Made by a program: the position numbers and the translations under genes. From contig ML681969.1 of NCBI GenBank assembly GCA_007922195.1, forward strand, positions 124,001 through 188,000: a stretch of 64,000 bases of DNA, written 5' to 3'. The notes beneath the pieces are model-generated. The model was not told the origin of the DNA. It saw only the letters and a program-made list of their open reading frames with translations, and ran no database searches. Source of the DNA: Podocnemis expansa (Eukaryota > Chordata > Testudines > Podocnemididae). Below are positions 1 to 12,179 of this stretch, piece by piece. The first letter of the stretch is position 1. Each line of letters starts with the position of its first letter.

Positions 1-1185
1 ACTGCTTGGCTTTTAAATCCTCATGTCATTGCTATGTTGATGGAGCTGGGAGATTCCACACTGGTGCCGAAAAAAAAGACAGCTGGGGAAGGGTTTCCTT
101 CACACCAAGGTTTCATGCATCTCCTGTGGTACTTTGGCAGCTTGTGGAGACTGGTGTGATGACAAAGGATCTTTGGCAATGGGATTTGCTTCTTCAAGTA
201 CTGAGACGGGAACATAGTGATTCTGCCCAGGTCCTAGAAATGACAGCCAGACTCTCTGGCTATGAAAGGAGAAAGCACAAGGCCAGGAGGAGAAGACTGA
301 CTAACTGTTCCAGGGAACAAGAACTTCAGGCTCCACTGCTGGCTGCCTCAATGCTCATCAGCAGCAAGGCATGTTAGGGACAGCTGAAAGTCAAGAGGCA
401 GCTCCAGAAGCAAGCCCACTCTGTGGCTGCAGACAAAACCAATTTTGCCAGCACCTCTTCCTAGCACTTGGCCCACTTGACCTCTCCCCCTCACACCTAG
501 AATCCAGCTAAAGGGACATGGATTGTGGTGACCAGTTTCAGATACCTGTAGATACTAGAGAGGGTCTGCCATTTTTAACAGCACAGATGTGGACAGCTCC
601 ACTGCTCCTGGGACCATAATCAAAGCTAGCTGGGGTGTGTGTCTACACATGCTGCAGGCACACTAATGCAGGTCCCATATCATGGGCTGACTGAGCTCTT
701 GCAGTAAGCCCATCTATTGGTTGTTGTGGACACATTCCCTAGGACAGCTCTGGATCCCATCCTGTGCCTGCTCACCCTTTTAGATAGGAGCTATGTCTGG
801 GTAATAACTACCATCTCTTTGGAGACAACAAGCAAACAATCAGGCATTTAGGAATAAGCAGCTCCACAGCCCTTTCAGAGTTCTTCCATCTTCCTTCCCC
901 CTCCCCTGCCCTCAATCTTGAAGAAGGGAGCAGGGCTCTAGAGTGCCAGAGAAGCTAGGCCATGAAGGCTATAAAAATGGTAACCTGGCCTAAATGTACA
1001 ATATTTATCTCTTGTGGGCTCTGATCCAGATTGCTACTGTGACCCCTACCCCAGATCTCCACTCCAGACTCCCAATTCGCCAGGTGACCACTCACTCCTG
1101 AGTCAGTCCACACCAGCCTCCTGGGTGTCATCAGTCCCAGGCCATTAGGGCACACCCTCTGGCTATTCAGGCAATGATCCTCTAG
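1..1185. other. No gene or repeat recognised
   Basis: An open frame of 123 codons on the plus strand (6-377) has no recognisable domain and no splice or promoter context. I see no repeat ends here. If the minus-strand gene starting at 14.3 kb extends this far, this is intron or downstream sequence. Confidence 0.5.
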
Positions 1186-1346
1186 CATAGGGTTTCCCCA
1201 ACCAGTGTCCCCTGGCACACTGGTGTGCTGCAAGTTTTTCTTCAAGAAACTACAAGACTTGTTTGGCTCATGAATATTCATGAGTTTATTTGGAGAATTA
1301 TTGGTATCAGGGTGTACCATGGCAGAGAGAAGGGTGGGAACCACTG
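1186..1346 (+). mobile_element. hAT-type MITE, GTTTCCCAACC family
   Basis: The left end reads GTTTCCCCAACCAGTG and the right end GGTGGGAACCACTG, imperfect inverted ends of the kind seen intact at 28061-28277. Both copies share the internal palindrome CATGAATATTCATG. The flanks CCTCTAG and CCCTAG are only a degraded match for an 8-bp target duplication. Non-autonomous, no coding capacity. Confidence 0.75.
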
Positions 1347-2537
1347 CCCTAGCAAGCACTCCCAGCTCCAGACACTACAGTGGGAACTTCTGGCTTACAG
1401 GGATTAGGATCCTTCTCCAGGTCACCATACACATATCCATCCATTTAAACAGAGAAATGGATCATGTCCAGCCTCTTACTCACACCTTCTAGAGTCCACA
1501 CACCTGTAGATAAAACAAGTACAAATACCAGTCTATTGACCAGGTTGTGATTGAGAGTATATAGCAAGTCAATACACAACCATTTAATAGATTGTCAGGA
1601 GTTACCATGGGAAGAACATTTAGGATCACACATTAGCTTGTTTTCATCTTTCTTAGCCCCCACTCCCCAAGTCTGGCAGTTTGATAGTTTGCACCCAGAC
1701 CAGGTTCTCCTGGCAACGTGGGGTAGGCTGTGTAGTTTGCAGTTAAATTCTAAGATGGTTCCAAATGGTGTTTCTCCAGCCCAAGTCAGCAGCTTCTCTT
1801 TGTTCAAAAGAACTGTGTTTTTTCAGTTGCCTGTCAGCCTCTTTGTGCTGCTGTGATTCTCTTCATTTCTACTCAAGTCATGACAAACGTTATGCAAATA
1901 CCCCTCCCATAATTCTCCAGCCTCCATGCTAGAGATAGTCCTGAGAGTCTATGCTATTTAACATGCTTCACACCTGTACACATACAGGATGCTGCAGGAA
2001 ACATACCACAGAATTAGTGTAGAATGTTACAAGTATTCATAATGGAACCTTGCATGGCATATTTAGCAGACTATACAGTTACATTACAAAATTAAACAGG
2101 AAAGTTATGTAGATCATAACCTAGGGGTACATGAACATGCATCCCATCAGACTCTGCATCAAAAGACAAAGATTAAGAGGATTCAGGAAGTCAGATGAGG
2201 TGACTAATGATGGCCTTCTACTAAAGCACAGCTGGTAACTGGGTCATTGCTGCTTCACATGGTCCAAGACAGGGTCTGCAACTTATAGTTCCACAGAAAC
2301 ATGAGAGCTAAATAAGAACCACTCTGGAGAGGAGCTGCAATTCAGACTGGTTCTCTTAACAAGCCACATAAGTCGTGTCAGCCATGCTCAGGCAGTGTCT
2401 GCATAGACTGCCTGGGAAGAAAGACATAGTGGAGTCCAAGATACTGAAATGCCATGCACCTTTGAAAGCCACCTCATCCCACAGTCCCAGGCCAGTTAAA
2501 TTCTGCCTGGCTGATGACTATGGACAGTGCTCACAGC
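1347..2537. other. No gene recognised
   Basis: AT-moderate sequence with only short open frames that lack coding features. No inverted-repeat element with target duplication was found. Confidence 0.5.
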
Positions 2538-2762
2538 CAGGGGCATTGCTGGTGCTGGGCACTCTGGGGTACATGAGCCCTGGATCTCTGGCCCAATCAG
2601 GCCAGAGATCCAGGGCCCAGCCACTGGTGGCTGTGGCAGCCCCATCCCTGGCTGGGGATCTGGGGCCTGGCTGCCCATGGCAGCGCCCGGCCCTGTCCCT
2701 GGCCAGGGGGTGGGGCCTGCAGGCCAGGGCCCAGGTCTCTCCCCCAGCCAGAGACATCCCTG
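2538..2762 (+). mobile_element. hAT-type MITE with GC-rich palindromic interior
   Basis: The ends are CAGGGGCATTGCTGG on the left and CCAGAGACATCCCTG on the right, which pair as imperfect inverted repeats (10 of 15). A perfect 8-bp target duplication, CTCACAGC, lies at 2530-2537 and 2763-2770. The interior is GC-rich, built from repeated CTGGCC/GGGGCTGG words, and has a long hairpin at about 2579-2614 centred on CAATCAGG. Related ends and composition occur at 41670-42142 and 50328-50809. Open frames across it (161 and 120 codons) are compositional artefacts. Confidence 0.85.
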
Positions 2763-2770
2763 CTCACAGC

Positions 2771-4246
2771 CAGCCCAATGCAGTGTGCAGCAGCTTCTGG
2801 GGACAACAGGAGTTTGAGGCAATGCCTTCCTTATGTGTAGCTTATGTAAACCAGTCATGAGTCAGTGGAAGTCTGCAACAGAGTCCTCTGCCTTTGACTT
2901 TGACCTTGACCCAGGTCACATGAATGGGACCAAAAAGGAAGCTTCTGGACAGATGCATCAGATTCATGGCCACCTAGGCACCCTACTCCTGCATCAGACC
3001 CACACCTAAGTGATGCCAGATTCATGGCCACTAGGGCTTCCCCTTACCTGCAGCATGCTTTGCCTTAATGAGTTGTTTCATTCCCCTGCCCCCCCCCCCC
3101 GACCCTCAGAAGCACTCTGCTCTCCCAAAGTCTGACGGTGGATCCCAGGCCTGTTCTCTCCAGTTATTCCACTGAGCCCACTACTAGTGCAGGTAATGCC
3201 TTCAACTCATCCCTCAGTATCTGCAGCTCAACCCATCCCTTCCAACTGATAGGAGGGCCTCTTGCACCAGCTCCCACATGTCTGCTGGGAGAGAGAATGC
3301 TACAGGTTCAGACCCTCAGCAGTTACCATGCTTGCCTAGGGCCAGCTGGGCCCTTTAAACCATAGCCAGCATCTATGGAGAACATCCCTACCCCATGGGT
3401 ATCCAGAAAAGGGCACAAATTAATTTTTCTGCTAAAGTTTTACCCAGTTTCACCTTCCATCACACCAACTAGCATTTTTGTGGCCCTCCCCACTATAGTA
3501 TGAGCACCTCCCAGGTAATAAAAGAGTGATTGACAGCAGACACCTGCAGGAGTGAACTGGAAGTTGAGTCAAGGTTTCCACAAGTATGCCAGAGTGGAGT
3601 GGTTGGCTGCATGCCAAGTGCTAGTGAGGACATGAAGCCCAGGTCAAATCATGCCCCTTGAGCCAAGATGTGGTCCTTTACCCATGATGCTCCCTTGATT
3701 GGTCTTGGAGCATCAAGATATAGTCCACTGTGGAGTCATCGATAGGGAACTAGTGATGCGTTTGGGGAAAAGAAGGGTGGCAGCCCACATTTGTGCCATC
3801 CACCTCTTTAGCTTATTAGTTCTCCAATCACTGAGAGGAGACAGACATGAAACAGCTTTCATGCAAGGTGAAGGCCAAGTCAGACATGGTGGACAACTTC
3901 ATCTCCATCCTGGCTCCAGTCCTCAGCCAGAACAACCTATGGCTGGGACCCTGGATGCAAGGAGCTGCTCACCACACCAGTGTGCTCCCTACCAGCATGA
4001 GAATAGGGCTACAAAGCCTCATCCAGGGAGGTGAGGCAGAGCCCAGAGCTACTGTATAACTTATCCCACCTTGCCCTTCAAGGGTGCTCTTCTGCTTTAG
4101 TCTTAGTCATCTGTACTCACTAAAATGTCAGCTCATGCTCCTAGATTAAATGCTCACTATGGCAGGCCACCTGGGTCCCACCATCTCCTTTACATCATGG
4201 ACACCTTTATGGGTGCTGCCTGCAGATCCACATGTTAGACACTTAC
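2771..4246. other. No gene recognised; C homopolymer
   Basis: Contains a C run at about 3091-3101. Open frames at 3699-4059 show no recognisable family. I see no clear exon or repeat here. Confidence 0.45.
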
Positions 4247-4471
4247 AATAGGTTCATGAAATGCAGGGAAGGTGCTGAAGAAACTCCAAAACCCTAAAGC
4301 ATTGTACAGAATTAACATCCAGTCACCAAAGTACACTGCCTCAACAACAAGAGCCACTGTACCTAGGCATTTGGGACAGCAAGTCACCACCACCAGTCCC
4401 ACAATTGCATTGGTCATTGGGCACCCTCTGATGAGCAAAGCCAACACTGCAGCCAGATAAAAAGAGTACAA
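4247..4471 (-). CDS. Candidate internal exon of a membrane protein
   Basis: On the minus strand an open stretch of exactly 75 codons is bounded by an AG acceptor (CTTTGATCAG, weak pyrimidine tract) and a near-consensus donor (ATT|GTAAGTG). Both boundaries are phase 0, the same phase as the exon-1 donor at 14237. The peptide starts LYSFYLAAVLALLIRG and ends FSTFPAFHEPI. It is strongly hydrophobic with two or three possible membrane segments separated by CCPKC and FGDW. I do not recognise the family. A chance open frame of this length is possible, and the opposite strand is also open for 62 codons. Membership in the 14.3-kb gene is inference from strand and phase only. Confidence 0.3.
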
Positions 4472-4845
4472 CTGATCAAAGCAGATCTACACCTGTTAGA
4501 AGAGACTAGTTAGCCCCCACAAGTTGGCAGGACTGGTTTGTCTCAGCTAACAGGCACAGTACTCCTTCCCACCACACCAAGGGGCAGGTCAGAGGGCACT
4601 TCTACCTATAAAAGGTCACCAGCATCACTTTCTGTAGCAGACAGCTTTTCCTCATGTCTCCCACCTGCAAGAACCTATGATCTCAGGCTGATGGTACTAC
4701 TGGCCAGGTGTCAGAGCTTGGCACACCACAGCATGGACCACAGGCTCCTGTCTAGAAGACATTACCACTTTTAGAACCCATGTCCAGCATTAAGGTTGTG
4801 GGACTCATGTCAGCAACTGCAAAGTGCAGAGCCCTTCTTGTACAG

Positions 4846-5039
4846 CAGGGGTACACAAGGGCTGCACGAGGACTAGTAGAGGGCCACATGAGGACTAGGA
4901 CAGTAGCCTGAGGACTGCAGCACTGAAGCCTTTCCATACAATGATATTGCAGATATCAGTAATGATCATGTCATTGCAGGCCACAGGAATAGCTTTAAGG
5001 GCCACATGCGGCCCAAGGGCTGTGTGTTTGAGACCTGTG
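4846..5039 (-). mobile_element. hAT-type MITE, GGTCTCAAAC family (inverted copy)
   Basis: The right end reads GTGTTTGAGACCTGTG and the left CAGGGGTACACAAG, an inverted copy of the family at 7736, 9591, 25798, 29750, 30005 and 59522. The internal ATGCGGCCC block is shared with family members. Near-perfect 8-bp target duplication: TTGTACAG at 4838-4845 and CTGTACAG at 5040-5047. Confidence 0.85.
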
Positions 5040-5047
5040 CTGTACAG

Positions 5048-6067
5048 GGAGCTGTATTCCAGCAACTCTGTGGGGTAGGGGGAGAAGAGATTGCACACTT
5101 ACCAACATTTACCTTCCAAGACCCAGTTCTACTGGAGAGGAATCAGATTTCAGCTACCTAGTTGTTTACATATGCAATAGAATGAGGGAGTGGACATGGG
5201 TGTCATTCTGCTGTACACATATGTAGGAGCTTCCTTTCTTTCCACAGAGGCAGCCACCATTTTGTGCTGTTTGTTTCAGACCCAGACTGAAACAGCATCA
5301 ATGCTACTAGTTCTTCTGATTTGACCACACTTGTCTTTCTAGGTAGAGTGATCAATTGCCCTGATTTTGAGATGCAATTGTCCAGTTATTTAGGCCTGTG
5401 CCTTAAAGGCACATTATCCCCTCCACCATATAAAGATACCCCCTGCTCCCCACTTACTGTTTGATCACTATTTCTAGGCAACAAAGCTATGCATTAGGAT
5501 TTTGCATAAAATCAATACTACCATAACTTCAACATGCAGCTCACTAGTAAGGATTATCAGAGCTCCTGAGATTAGACATTAAATTCTTTGTTAGAACAGT
5601 GAAGTGGCAGCTAGGCCAGGGGCTTCCATTTATGTATGCTATCATACTCACTCACTGACAGAGACCTCACATTTTAAAACTAGTCAAGAACTCAATTCCA
5701 CATCTTGTGAAACTTCCCTAGTCATGTACAAGATGGAAGCCAAGAATTTGGGATTTAGAGATTAAATAGAAATAAGGCTATTCAGGTATACAAGGGTTGG
5801 ACAGACTTGTCAGCCTTTAAGGCCTTTCTCCTTCCTCTTCCTCCCCCCCCCATAGGGCCAGTCATTAAGTGATGTGCAATAGATGTATGGATTTCAAGGA
5901 CAGACAAGGCTATTGTAATCTAAACTGACCCCATTTAAACAGAGCAAAGGATTTCCTAAAAGGAGATCTTTTAGGAAAGGTTCCCTTGTGAGGTAGGTTG
6001 TCTCATTATAGCCCCTCTTTTGCCTTCCTCCAAAGAGTCTAGAACTCACTAATACTGGCACAACTGG
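5048..6067. other. No gene or element recognised
   Basis: Ordinary AT-moderate sequence with a short C run at about 5844-5851. No exon or inverted-repeat element could be supported. Confidence 0.45.
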
Positions 6068-6697
6068 CGTAGCACCCACTTCTCCCTTCTCCATAGTGGC
6101 TCCCTGCCACCCAGGCAAGTCCTCATCCCACTGCTGCTCCCTCCCACCCAAGTGGGTCCTGCCCTCTCCTCCCCTAGCCCCTGCTGCCTGTGATGGACCC
6201 TCCCATCACCATAGGCACCAGAACTAGGTCTCCAGCCCCCAGCTACATCCACCTCCCCACACCCACACAACCACCAGCAGCCCTCCCCTGGGCTGTTTAC
6301 AGCCTGGCTGACAAGCTGCTCTGCCCTGCAGGGGGGAGATTCAAACTCCCAGCCTCCTGCAGCTCTCTGCTGGCTGGGCTTAAGGTGAAGGGGGGTTTAA
6401 AAGGTGAAGCCACTGGAATTCTGCATTCCAGCTGCTCCTGCTATTTTTAGGGGAATCTCTAGAACTCTGTTCCAGTGCTTTCCTTTATTTTTAGGGGCTG
6501 GAAGCCTGCCTAGAAGTAGGAGACCCTGGAACTGTGGTCCAGTGCCCTCCCCCTTACCTCCCTACTCAGCCCAGCCACATGGGCTGTGCAGGGCTGAGAA
6601 AAGGTAACTAACTCCAGCTCTCAGGGGTGCTCATGGCACACTTTGGGTGTTGCTGCAGCACACCAGTGTGCCCCAGCACACTAGTTGGGAACCATTG
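6068..6697 (-). mobile_element. Partial long hAT-type element, related to 28497-29663
   Basis: This is an inverted, shortened relative of the 1.17-kb element at 28497-29663. Shared blocks include the CACCCACTTCTCCCTTCTCC segment, a CTATTTTTAGGGG segment, and the terminal GTTGGGAACCATTG at the right. The left terminus with its short inverted repeat is missing or internally deleted, so I cannot give a target duplication. No coding capacity. Confidence 0.65.
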
Positions 6698-6972
6698 CTC
6701 TAGTGCAATCTGAGCTCTACTGGAATAGTGATAGAATAGGAAGAAGTAGTGGAGGCTGTCACTGTATGCCAGGCATATTTGCAATAAGCTCTCAGTGGGT
6801 AATTGAGAGGTGGTAAGAAGTCAGAAAGCAGAAACTCATGGAGCATTTGTGGACATTTACCACACGCCACCAGAAATAGGCTTGCTGGACTTGCTTTCTA
6901 GGCAGTGTGAGCCACTCTTCTCATTGGGCCTTTAATGAGAGATACAGAGTTGACCAGGTCCACAACCTACAG

Positions 6973-7403
6973 CAGGGGTGGGCAACATTTTTGGCCAGAG
7001 GGCCACATGGTATGCATGACCACTTGTAGTGGGCCATTGGGGGTTGGGGTGGAGTGGAGGGGCAGGACTTGGAGTGACCACATTACCCATGTTGTGGGAG
7101 GGGGGCAGGGCTAGGACAGGGAGATTTGGGGGACTGGACATATCACCTATATGGTGGGAGGGGGAGTTTGGGGGAGAAAGCATGGAGCTGGGAGGGGGAG
7201 CAGTAGAGCTACACAGTACTAGAGGGCCCTGGACAAAGGCAACAAAAGCTGATCAGCTGTTGCTGTGCTCTGACCAGGGCCCTCTAGTGCCACAGGGAAG
7301 GGATGGAACCCAGAGCAGCACAGCACTGATCAGCTGATCTCCAAAGGATTAAAGGCTCCTATGGGCTGCACCTGGCCCACAGGCTGTAGTTTGCCCATCT
7401 CTG
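6973..7403 (+). mobile_element. hAT-type MITE, GGGTGGGCAAC family
   Basis: Starts CAGGGGTGGGCAAC and ends GTTTGCCCATCTCTG, an inverted pair. Both termini carry the word GGCC(A)CA close to the ends. The flanks ACCTACAG (6965-6972) and ACCCATAG (7404-7411) are a degraded 8-bp duplication (6 of 8). The interior is G-rich with repeated GGGAGGGGG words and no transposase. Confidence 0.8.
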
Positions 7404-7735
7404 ACCCATAGTGATGTTCTTTAGGATCCAGTAAGGACAGATCCAGGCATCATTCTGGTCCTACTGTAGTCCCTATAATGCTTAGGGAGCAGCATCTGAG
7501 TGTAACAAAGCTTAATGGTGTTCTTACACTGGAACCCAAAGGCCAGCTAACAGGCCCCATTGTATGGAAAGAATCTTACAATCCAAGTAGACAAGTCACA
7601 GGGTGGGAGAGGAAGTGGCATGAAGAAGTAGAGCAAACACTGGCAGCAGCTACTGCCAGAGCCCAAGCACAAACTCATAACACAGTCCCCTTCACACACA
7701 GCAAATGGAGTTGAAGCCTGGGTCAGGCTCCAGGC

Positions 7736-7920
7736 CAGGGGTCTCAAACTCACAGCCTGCAAGCCACATGCAACCCCTAGTTATTTCCTGCTGCCTTTAA
7801 CAACTCTACCATTATTAGTATTTGCAATATCATATGAAAAAATGTTTCAGTGGAGTTGTCCTCAGGCTAATACACTAGTCCTCATGCAGCCCTTGTGGTG
7901 ATTTCAGTTTAAGACCCCTG
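7736..7920 (+). mobile_element. hAT-type MITE, GGTCTCAAAC family
   Basis: Starts CAGGGGTCTCAAACTC and ends TTTAAGACCCCTG. Flanked by CTCCAGGC (7728-7735) and CTCCAGAC (7921-7928), an 8-bp duplication with one mismatch. The interior shares ATTTGCAATATCAT and CACTAGTCCTCATG with its relatives. Confidence 0.9.
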
Positions 7921-8342
7921 CTCCAGACCCTGGTAAAGAGTACCCTTCCCCCAACCCATGTGGAAGCCCAGGCTACTGCTACTAACTAGGCAATTTCTCT
8001 ATAGTAAGAAATGTAAAGACAACAGTATTGGATCATTCAATTTCCAACACAACACTCTTCTGAAAGACTGAGTATGGTATCATTGGATTTTCAGTTTCTC
8101 CACTTATGGGGAAGAAAGCTCAAGCACCCTGAGATAGAAGTGACATTACCATTTCTCCGAAACTAGAAGAGACACAAAGCTGGCCAGTGTGGCTGCATGA
8201 GAACTACAAGAATTGACAGAAATGCTACCCATTAAGAGTGTCTCTGGAAGGTAGCCCCCACTCCCCAGGTGCTAAGATGAGATGTGGAGGCTATCATCCC
8301 ACTTCCCTGTTATCTCATGGCTTGGAAGAGTGGCTGAGTTTT

Positions 8343-8365
8343 AAAAAAAAAAAAAAAAAAAAAAA
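8343..8365. repeat. Poly(A) tract
   Basis: Uninterrupted run of 23 A followed by A-rich CACAAACAC sequence. No retroelement body could be recognised upstream. Confidence 0.9.
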
Positions 8366-8707
8366 CACAAACACAAAACACACCACACTTGGCAAGCTTG
8401 ATCTAAACTCAGCCCCTTTTTCTAGTGGAGACCAAGCCAGTCTGCAGACTGGAAGTTGCAATACAGGACTTGAGCATGAGGTGGGATTCCTGTTGTCATG
8501 CAGAGCCTCTCTAAGCAGAGTCCAGGGACAGATCCCTTGGACTCTTAGTAGGACTTTGCCCCAACCTCAGATGCCTTACATGCCCTCTTTCTTGTATTTA
8601 CTGCTGGCTAATAATTATATGGTACCATTGGGGGCCTACCAGTAAGTGCTGCTGTGAAAGTTAAAATTCCCAGCCCAGTGAAAGGGGAGTGGAACTGCCA
8701 TTTAAGA

Positions 8708-8873
8708 CAGTGGTTTTCAAACTCTCTCAGGACCCAGTTAAAAAAGCCCCCCACACAACATCTTTCAGCAATGCATTCCAGTCTTTTGGTGGTGGCAGCA
8801 AGGAGATGCCACAACCCAGTATGTGAGGGTCTGTGACTCACTACTGGATCCTGACCTGTAGTTGAATACCATG
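8708..8873 (+). mobile_element. hAT-type MITE, GTGGTTTTCAAAC family
   Basis: Starts CAGTGGTTTTCAAAC and ends with a decayed GTTGAATACCATG. Shares CAGGACCCAGTT, GCAATGCATTCCAGTC and GTGACTCACTACT blocks with the copy at 46472-46655. No clear target duplication remains. Confidence 0.7.
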
Positions 8874-9033
8874 AACCTAGGAGGTTCAAAAAAAGTTTAG
8901 AACTGCACCAGGGTTGATTGAGCATTAAGTCCCTAACATGGGAATCTCCCCTGGTTCCATTTATACAGCACCAGGCATGTGGGGGAAGTGATAGCTCCAA
9001 ATGGAGTCCCCTGTTGCATTAGCACCTACACCA

Positions 9034-9052
9034 TTTTTTTTTTTTTTTTTTT
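9034..9052. repeat. Poly(T) tract
   Basis: Run of about 19 T; no attached element recognised. Confidence 0.85.
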
Positions 9053-9590
9053 ATTAACTGGCAGGCCAAACTTCACAAGAATCAGGGATTCTTGCTACAG
9101 CAGTTTGTTCACTGGAGCCAAAGGCAAGTGGCTAGAACAGGGGCTGCAGAGACAACTTTGCATATCAGTTTAGAATAGCTTGGTATGTCTGTTGTCATGT
9201 GGACTGATGACTGGCTTAGACATGTAAACAAAGGATAAAGATAAGTGGCAGTCAGTGTATCAAGTTAAGGGAGGTGTCCGATGAGGTAGACCAGAATGAG
9301 CATTAGGCTCTGCTATTTCAACATTCCATTATGACCAAGCACAGGGAGTGAGGCACATTAAAATGAGATCTACAGAGAACACCAATGAGAAGTTGTGAAA
9401 AACAGGGACCTTGAGATTAGATGACAAAGTGAGGTCAAATTTATTGAGAATTACTCAAACCAATATGGAGTTGGAGGTGGAAGAGACTAAACCATGTACT
9501 CAGTGGAAGGGGCATACAGGAAAGCATTACTGTGGAAACAAAGGGTGGCAGTGGTTGCAAACTTTGGTAGGCATTTACACCAGCAGTCTC

Positions 9591-9748
9591 AAACATGCAG
9601 CCCCTAAAGCTATTTCCTGTGGCCCGTAACACTATCATTACCAATATTTGCAATATCATTGCAAGAAAAGAGTTTCAAGGGTGCAGCCCTCAGGCTAACA
9701 TACTAATCCTCATGCCACCCTTGTGGTGATTTGAGTTTGAGACCCTTG
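9591..9748 (+). mobile_element. hAT-type MITE, GGTCTCAAAC family
   Basis: Starts CAGCAGTCTCAAACATG and ends GTTTGAGACCCTTG. Flanked by ATTTACAC (9583-9590) and GTTTACAC (9749-9756), an 8-bp duplication with one mismatch. Interior words ATTTCCTGTGGCCC and ATTTGCAATATCATTG are family hallmarks. Confidence 0.9.
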
Positions 9749-9896
9749 GTTTACACTGATGTGGCAGGGACCTAACTTGGCCATGCTAAGGCAAACATCT
9801 CAAGAGAAGTTCCTGGGATGCCCTTGGGGAGCAACTTAGTAAAGAGGGTAGACATCATATTGCTTGCCTAACCAGAGGGTAAGATGAGTTTTGAGC

Positions 9897-10206
9897 TGAG
9901 GTGTCAGCAACCCAAAAGCTAGAACCATTTTTAAAAATTCCTTCAATAACCAACCAAGTTTGAGAGGCACAATGGGTGTAGCCTCCTGGCAGGAGGACCT
10001 GTACTGGGGTGCCTGCAGCAAGGTGTGGGGGGGAGGGGGGCTATAAGCCTGGGACCAGGACCCACCCCTCCTTCCCCACCATAGAGCTCCCTGGGGGTGG
10101 TGGTGAATCCAGAGCCTGCTACAGGCCATCTGCACAGTCCCCCAGTTGTTGGCCAGGCAGCCAAAGAGCCGCATGTGATTCCAGAGCTGCACATTGCAAA
10201 GCCAAC
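9897..10206 (-). mobile_element. hAT-type MITE, inverted relative of 10890-11165
   Basis: The left part (GTGTCAGCAACCC, TTTTTAAAAATTCC, AATAACCAA) and right part (GGCAGCCAAAGAGCC, then CCAGAGC) are the reverse complement of matching blocks in 10890-11165. Ends are decayed and no target duplication was found, so the boundaries are approximate. Confidence 0.6.
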
Positions 10207-10744
10207 CCAGCCAGATGCCTGAGTTAAAGCAAGTCCCCTTCCAGTATTAGCAGCATCAACCAAAAAATTCTAGTCAGTGTCAAGATTAGGTGTTCAAAAC
10301 AACATCAAACCACCCACTAGTTTGTTTGAAATCACTTGGTTCACTACCCATCCCTTACTGCAGTGTAAGATACCACACCTCCCTCAAACAGCAGGGAAAC
10401 AGACAAGACAAGGGAAACTACAGGCTTTCTATAAAATGCTTTCAAGTGCAGAGAGTCAGAAGAATTCTCCTCCACTCGAGAGTCCCAAGATGGCGTTTGT
10501 AACACCAATCAGAAAAAACACTTGAGCCCAAACATGTTTGGATTGGGCACTGTCTCCTTACAAGGGAGAGATGCTGAAACAGGAGAGGAATTTGAGCGAT
10601 ACAGAGAAGTCCTGCGTAAACAAGGAATTACAGAAGGAGTCTAAACATGAGGACACTTCCCGACTTTCAGGCTCTAGAATGGTCTTGCTTAAGAAGCAGT
10701 ACGAGCTCTATCAAGCAAGGATGCTCCTTTTGATGTAGAAATTT

Positions 10745-10837
10745 TTACCATGCAGAAGGTCCTGGGTTCAAACCCCAGGGGGCTGGACTCGATCTCATGA
10801 GGTCCCTTCCAACCCTATGATTCGATTCTATTCTAAA
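10745..10837 (+). mobile_element. tRNA-derived SINE 3' part with CR1-like tail
   Basis: A tRNA-type B-box region (GGTCCTGGGTTCAAACCCC) is followed by GGACTCGATCTCATGAGG, then GTCCCTTCCAACCCTATGAT and a run of ATTCTATTCT. The same arrangement occurs at 23880-23965. tRNA-derived SINEs with CR1-like tails are known from turtles. The 5' A-box half is not clear here. Confidence 0.7.
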
Positions 10838-10889
10838 TTCAGTGTAGACTGGGTGGCCATGACCTCTTGCCCTAGACATCATTCTTGGA

Positions 10890-11165
10890 CAGGGCTCTGC
10901 AGCCTGTGGCTCTGGAGGCACATGTGGCTCTTTGGCTGCCCCCTCTGCTCCAGGTGCCCCTCACCCCTGCCACTGGGGGACACTTTGAGGGGTCTACTCT
11001 TGGTTGCAGGCTCCACCCCTCCACTAAAGTACCCTGCAGCAAGCACCCTGGCCCAGCTCCCATGACCCCTACCAGGAAGATATGCCCACTGCAGCTCTCA
11101 AAACTCTTGGTTATCAGAGGAATTTTTAAAGACGGCTCCTTATCTTTTTAGGTTGCTGACCCCTG
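10890..11165 (+). mobile_element. hAT-type MITE, GCTGACCCCTG family
   Basis: Starts CAGGGCTCTGCAGCCTG and ends GGTTGCTGACCCCTG. Flanked by TTCTTGGA (10882-10889) and CTCTTGGA (11166-11173), an 8-bp duplication with one mismatch. An inverted relative sits at 9897-10206. Confidence 0.85.
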
Positions 11166-11173
11166 CTCTTGGA

Positions 11174-12179
11174 GGAGACCAGAGGATTATGGTAGGGCTT
11201 TTATTCCAGGCAGTGCAAACTGCCTGCAGTCTTAATCTGAGCAGCTCTGTGATTGAGGACTGCTGATGGGCTCCACCAAGTTGGCCTTTTACTGCTCCTC
11301 CAGTAAAGGGAGATGCCACTAAAAAAAAAAAGTTTCTGGCATGCTCTTGCACAGCATCTCTTTGCTCTCACCCCACCTCACAGTGGACAAACACTGAAAT
11401 GCAATTTAGGGACCAGCTTTCTCAGGTGAGACGAGTCCTGTCCTGCACCACATCACTTTTGGTCAGGTCTTCTCACCTTCCTGTGCTACAAACACCACCT
11501 TGTCACCATGCCAAGATGTACCCTCAGATAGCAGAGCCTCAAGTCCCCACCTTTGCCAGCCCCACAGCTCTCCGCAAATGCAGCAATAGGAAACTTTACA
11601 CCAACAGGAGGACTGCTAGGCTGACAAGTTATCTAGCACTAGATAGTAGCTGGAACAGAATTACACTAGACCAATTAAGTGACCCACTGCCTTGGGTTTC
11701 ACCGACAAGCTCTGCAAGCCAATGAATATAATCAAAGCAAGGGTCTGCAATAGTTTCCCAGGTATTAGTGCCTATTAGTTAGGCTCTATTGTAGCAAATT
11801 CCCCAGAATCACTGCCCATCAGCTCCTGGTAAGAAACCCTTTCTTGTGTTACAGAAGCATTAATTGAATTTGCCTGGAGAAGTCAGGATGGGAGAAGGAG
11901 AGACTAGTAAAGTGCTCACCAGTGGCAGACAAACCGGAAGTTAAAGCCATGCCTAGAAATCAAGGCACGCTGCAGAACACTGCTGTACTCCATCCACTGA
12001 TACAAGGCACTCAAGTTTAGACAGACATGGGGAGGTTCTACCAAAGGCATCCCCAGAAGCCCAGGGTTGTGTGCCCTCTCACTCCACTAACTGTTAGCAT
12101 CTTCCATTCCCACAGCTCTGCCCCCTTAAAGGGCAGAGAGGTTAGCTGGATAGCCTCAGAATTCAGAAGGTTATCATAT
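11174..12179. other. No gene or element recognised
   Basis: No exon, promoter or repeat end could be supported. The 108-codon frame at 11399-11725 shows no recognisable family. Confidence 0.45.

Noticed and set aside
6..377. 123-codon frame at the window edge
   Set aside because: No domain, Kozak or splice support; probability of a chance frame is high.
2375..2860. 161- and 120-codon frames on opposite strands
   Set aside because: They run through a GC-rich hAT MITE bounded by an 8-bp target duplication at 2538-2762.
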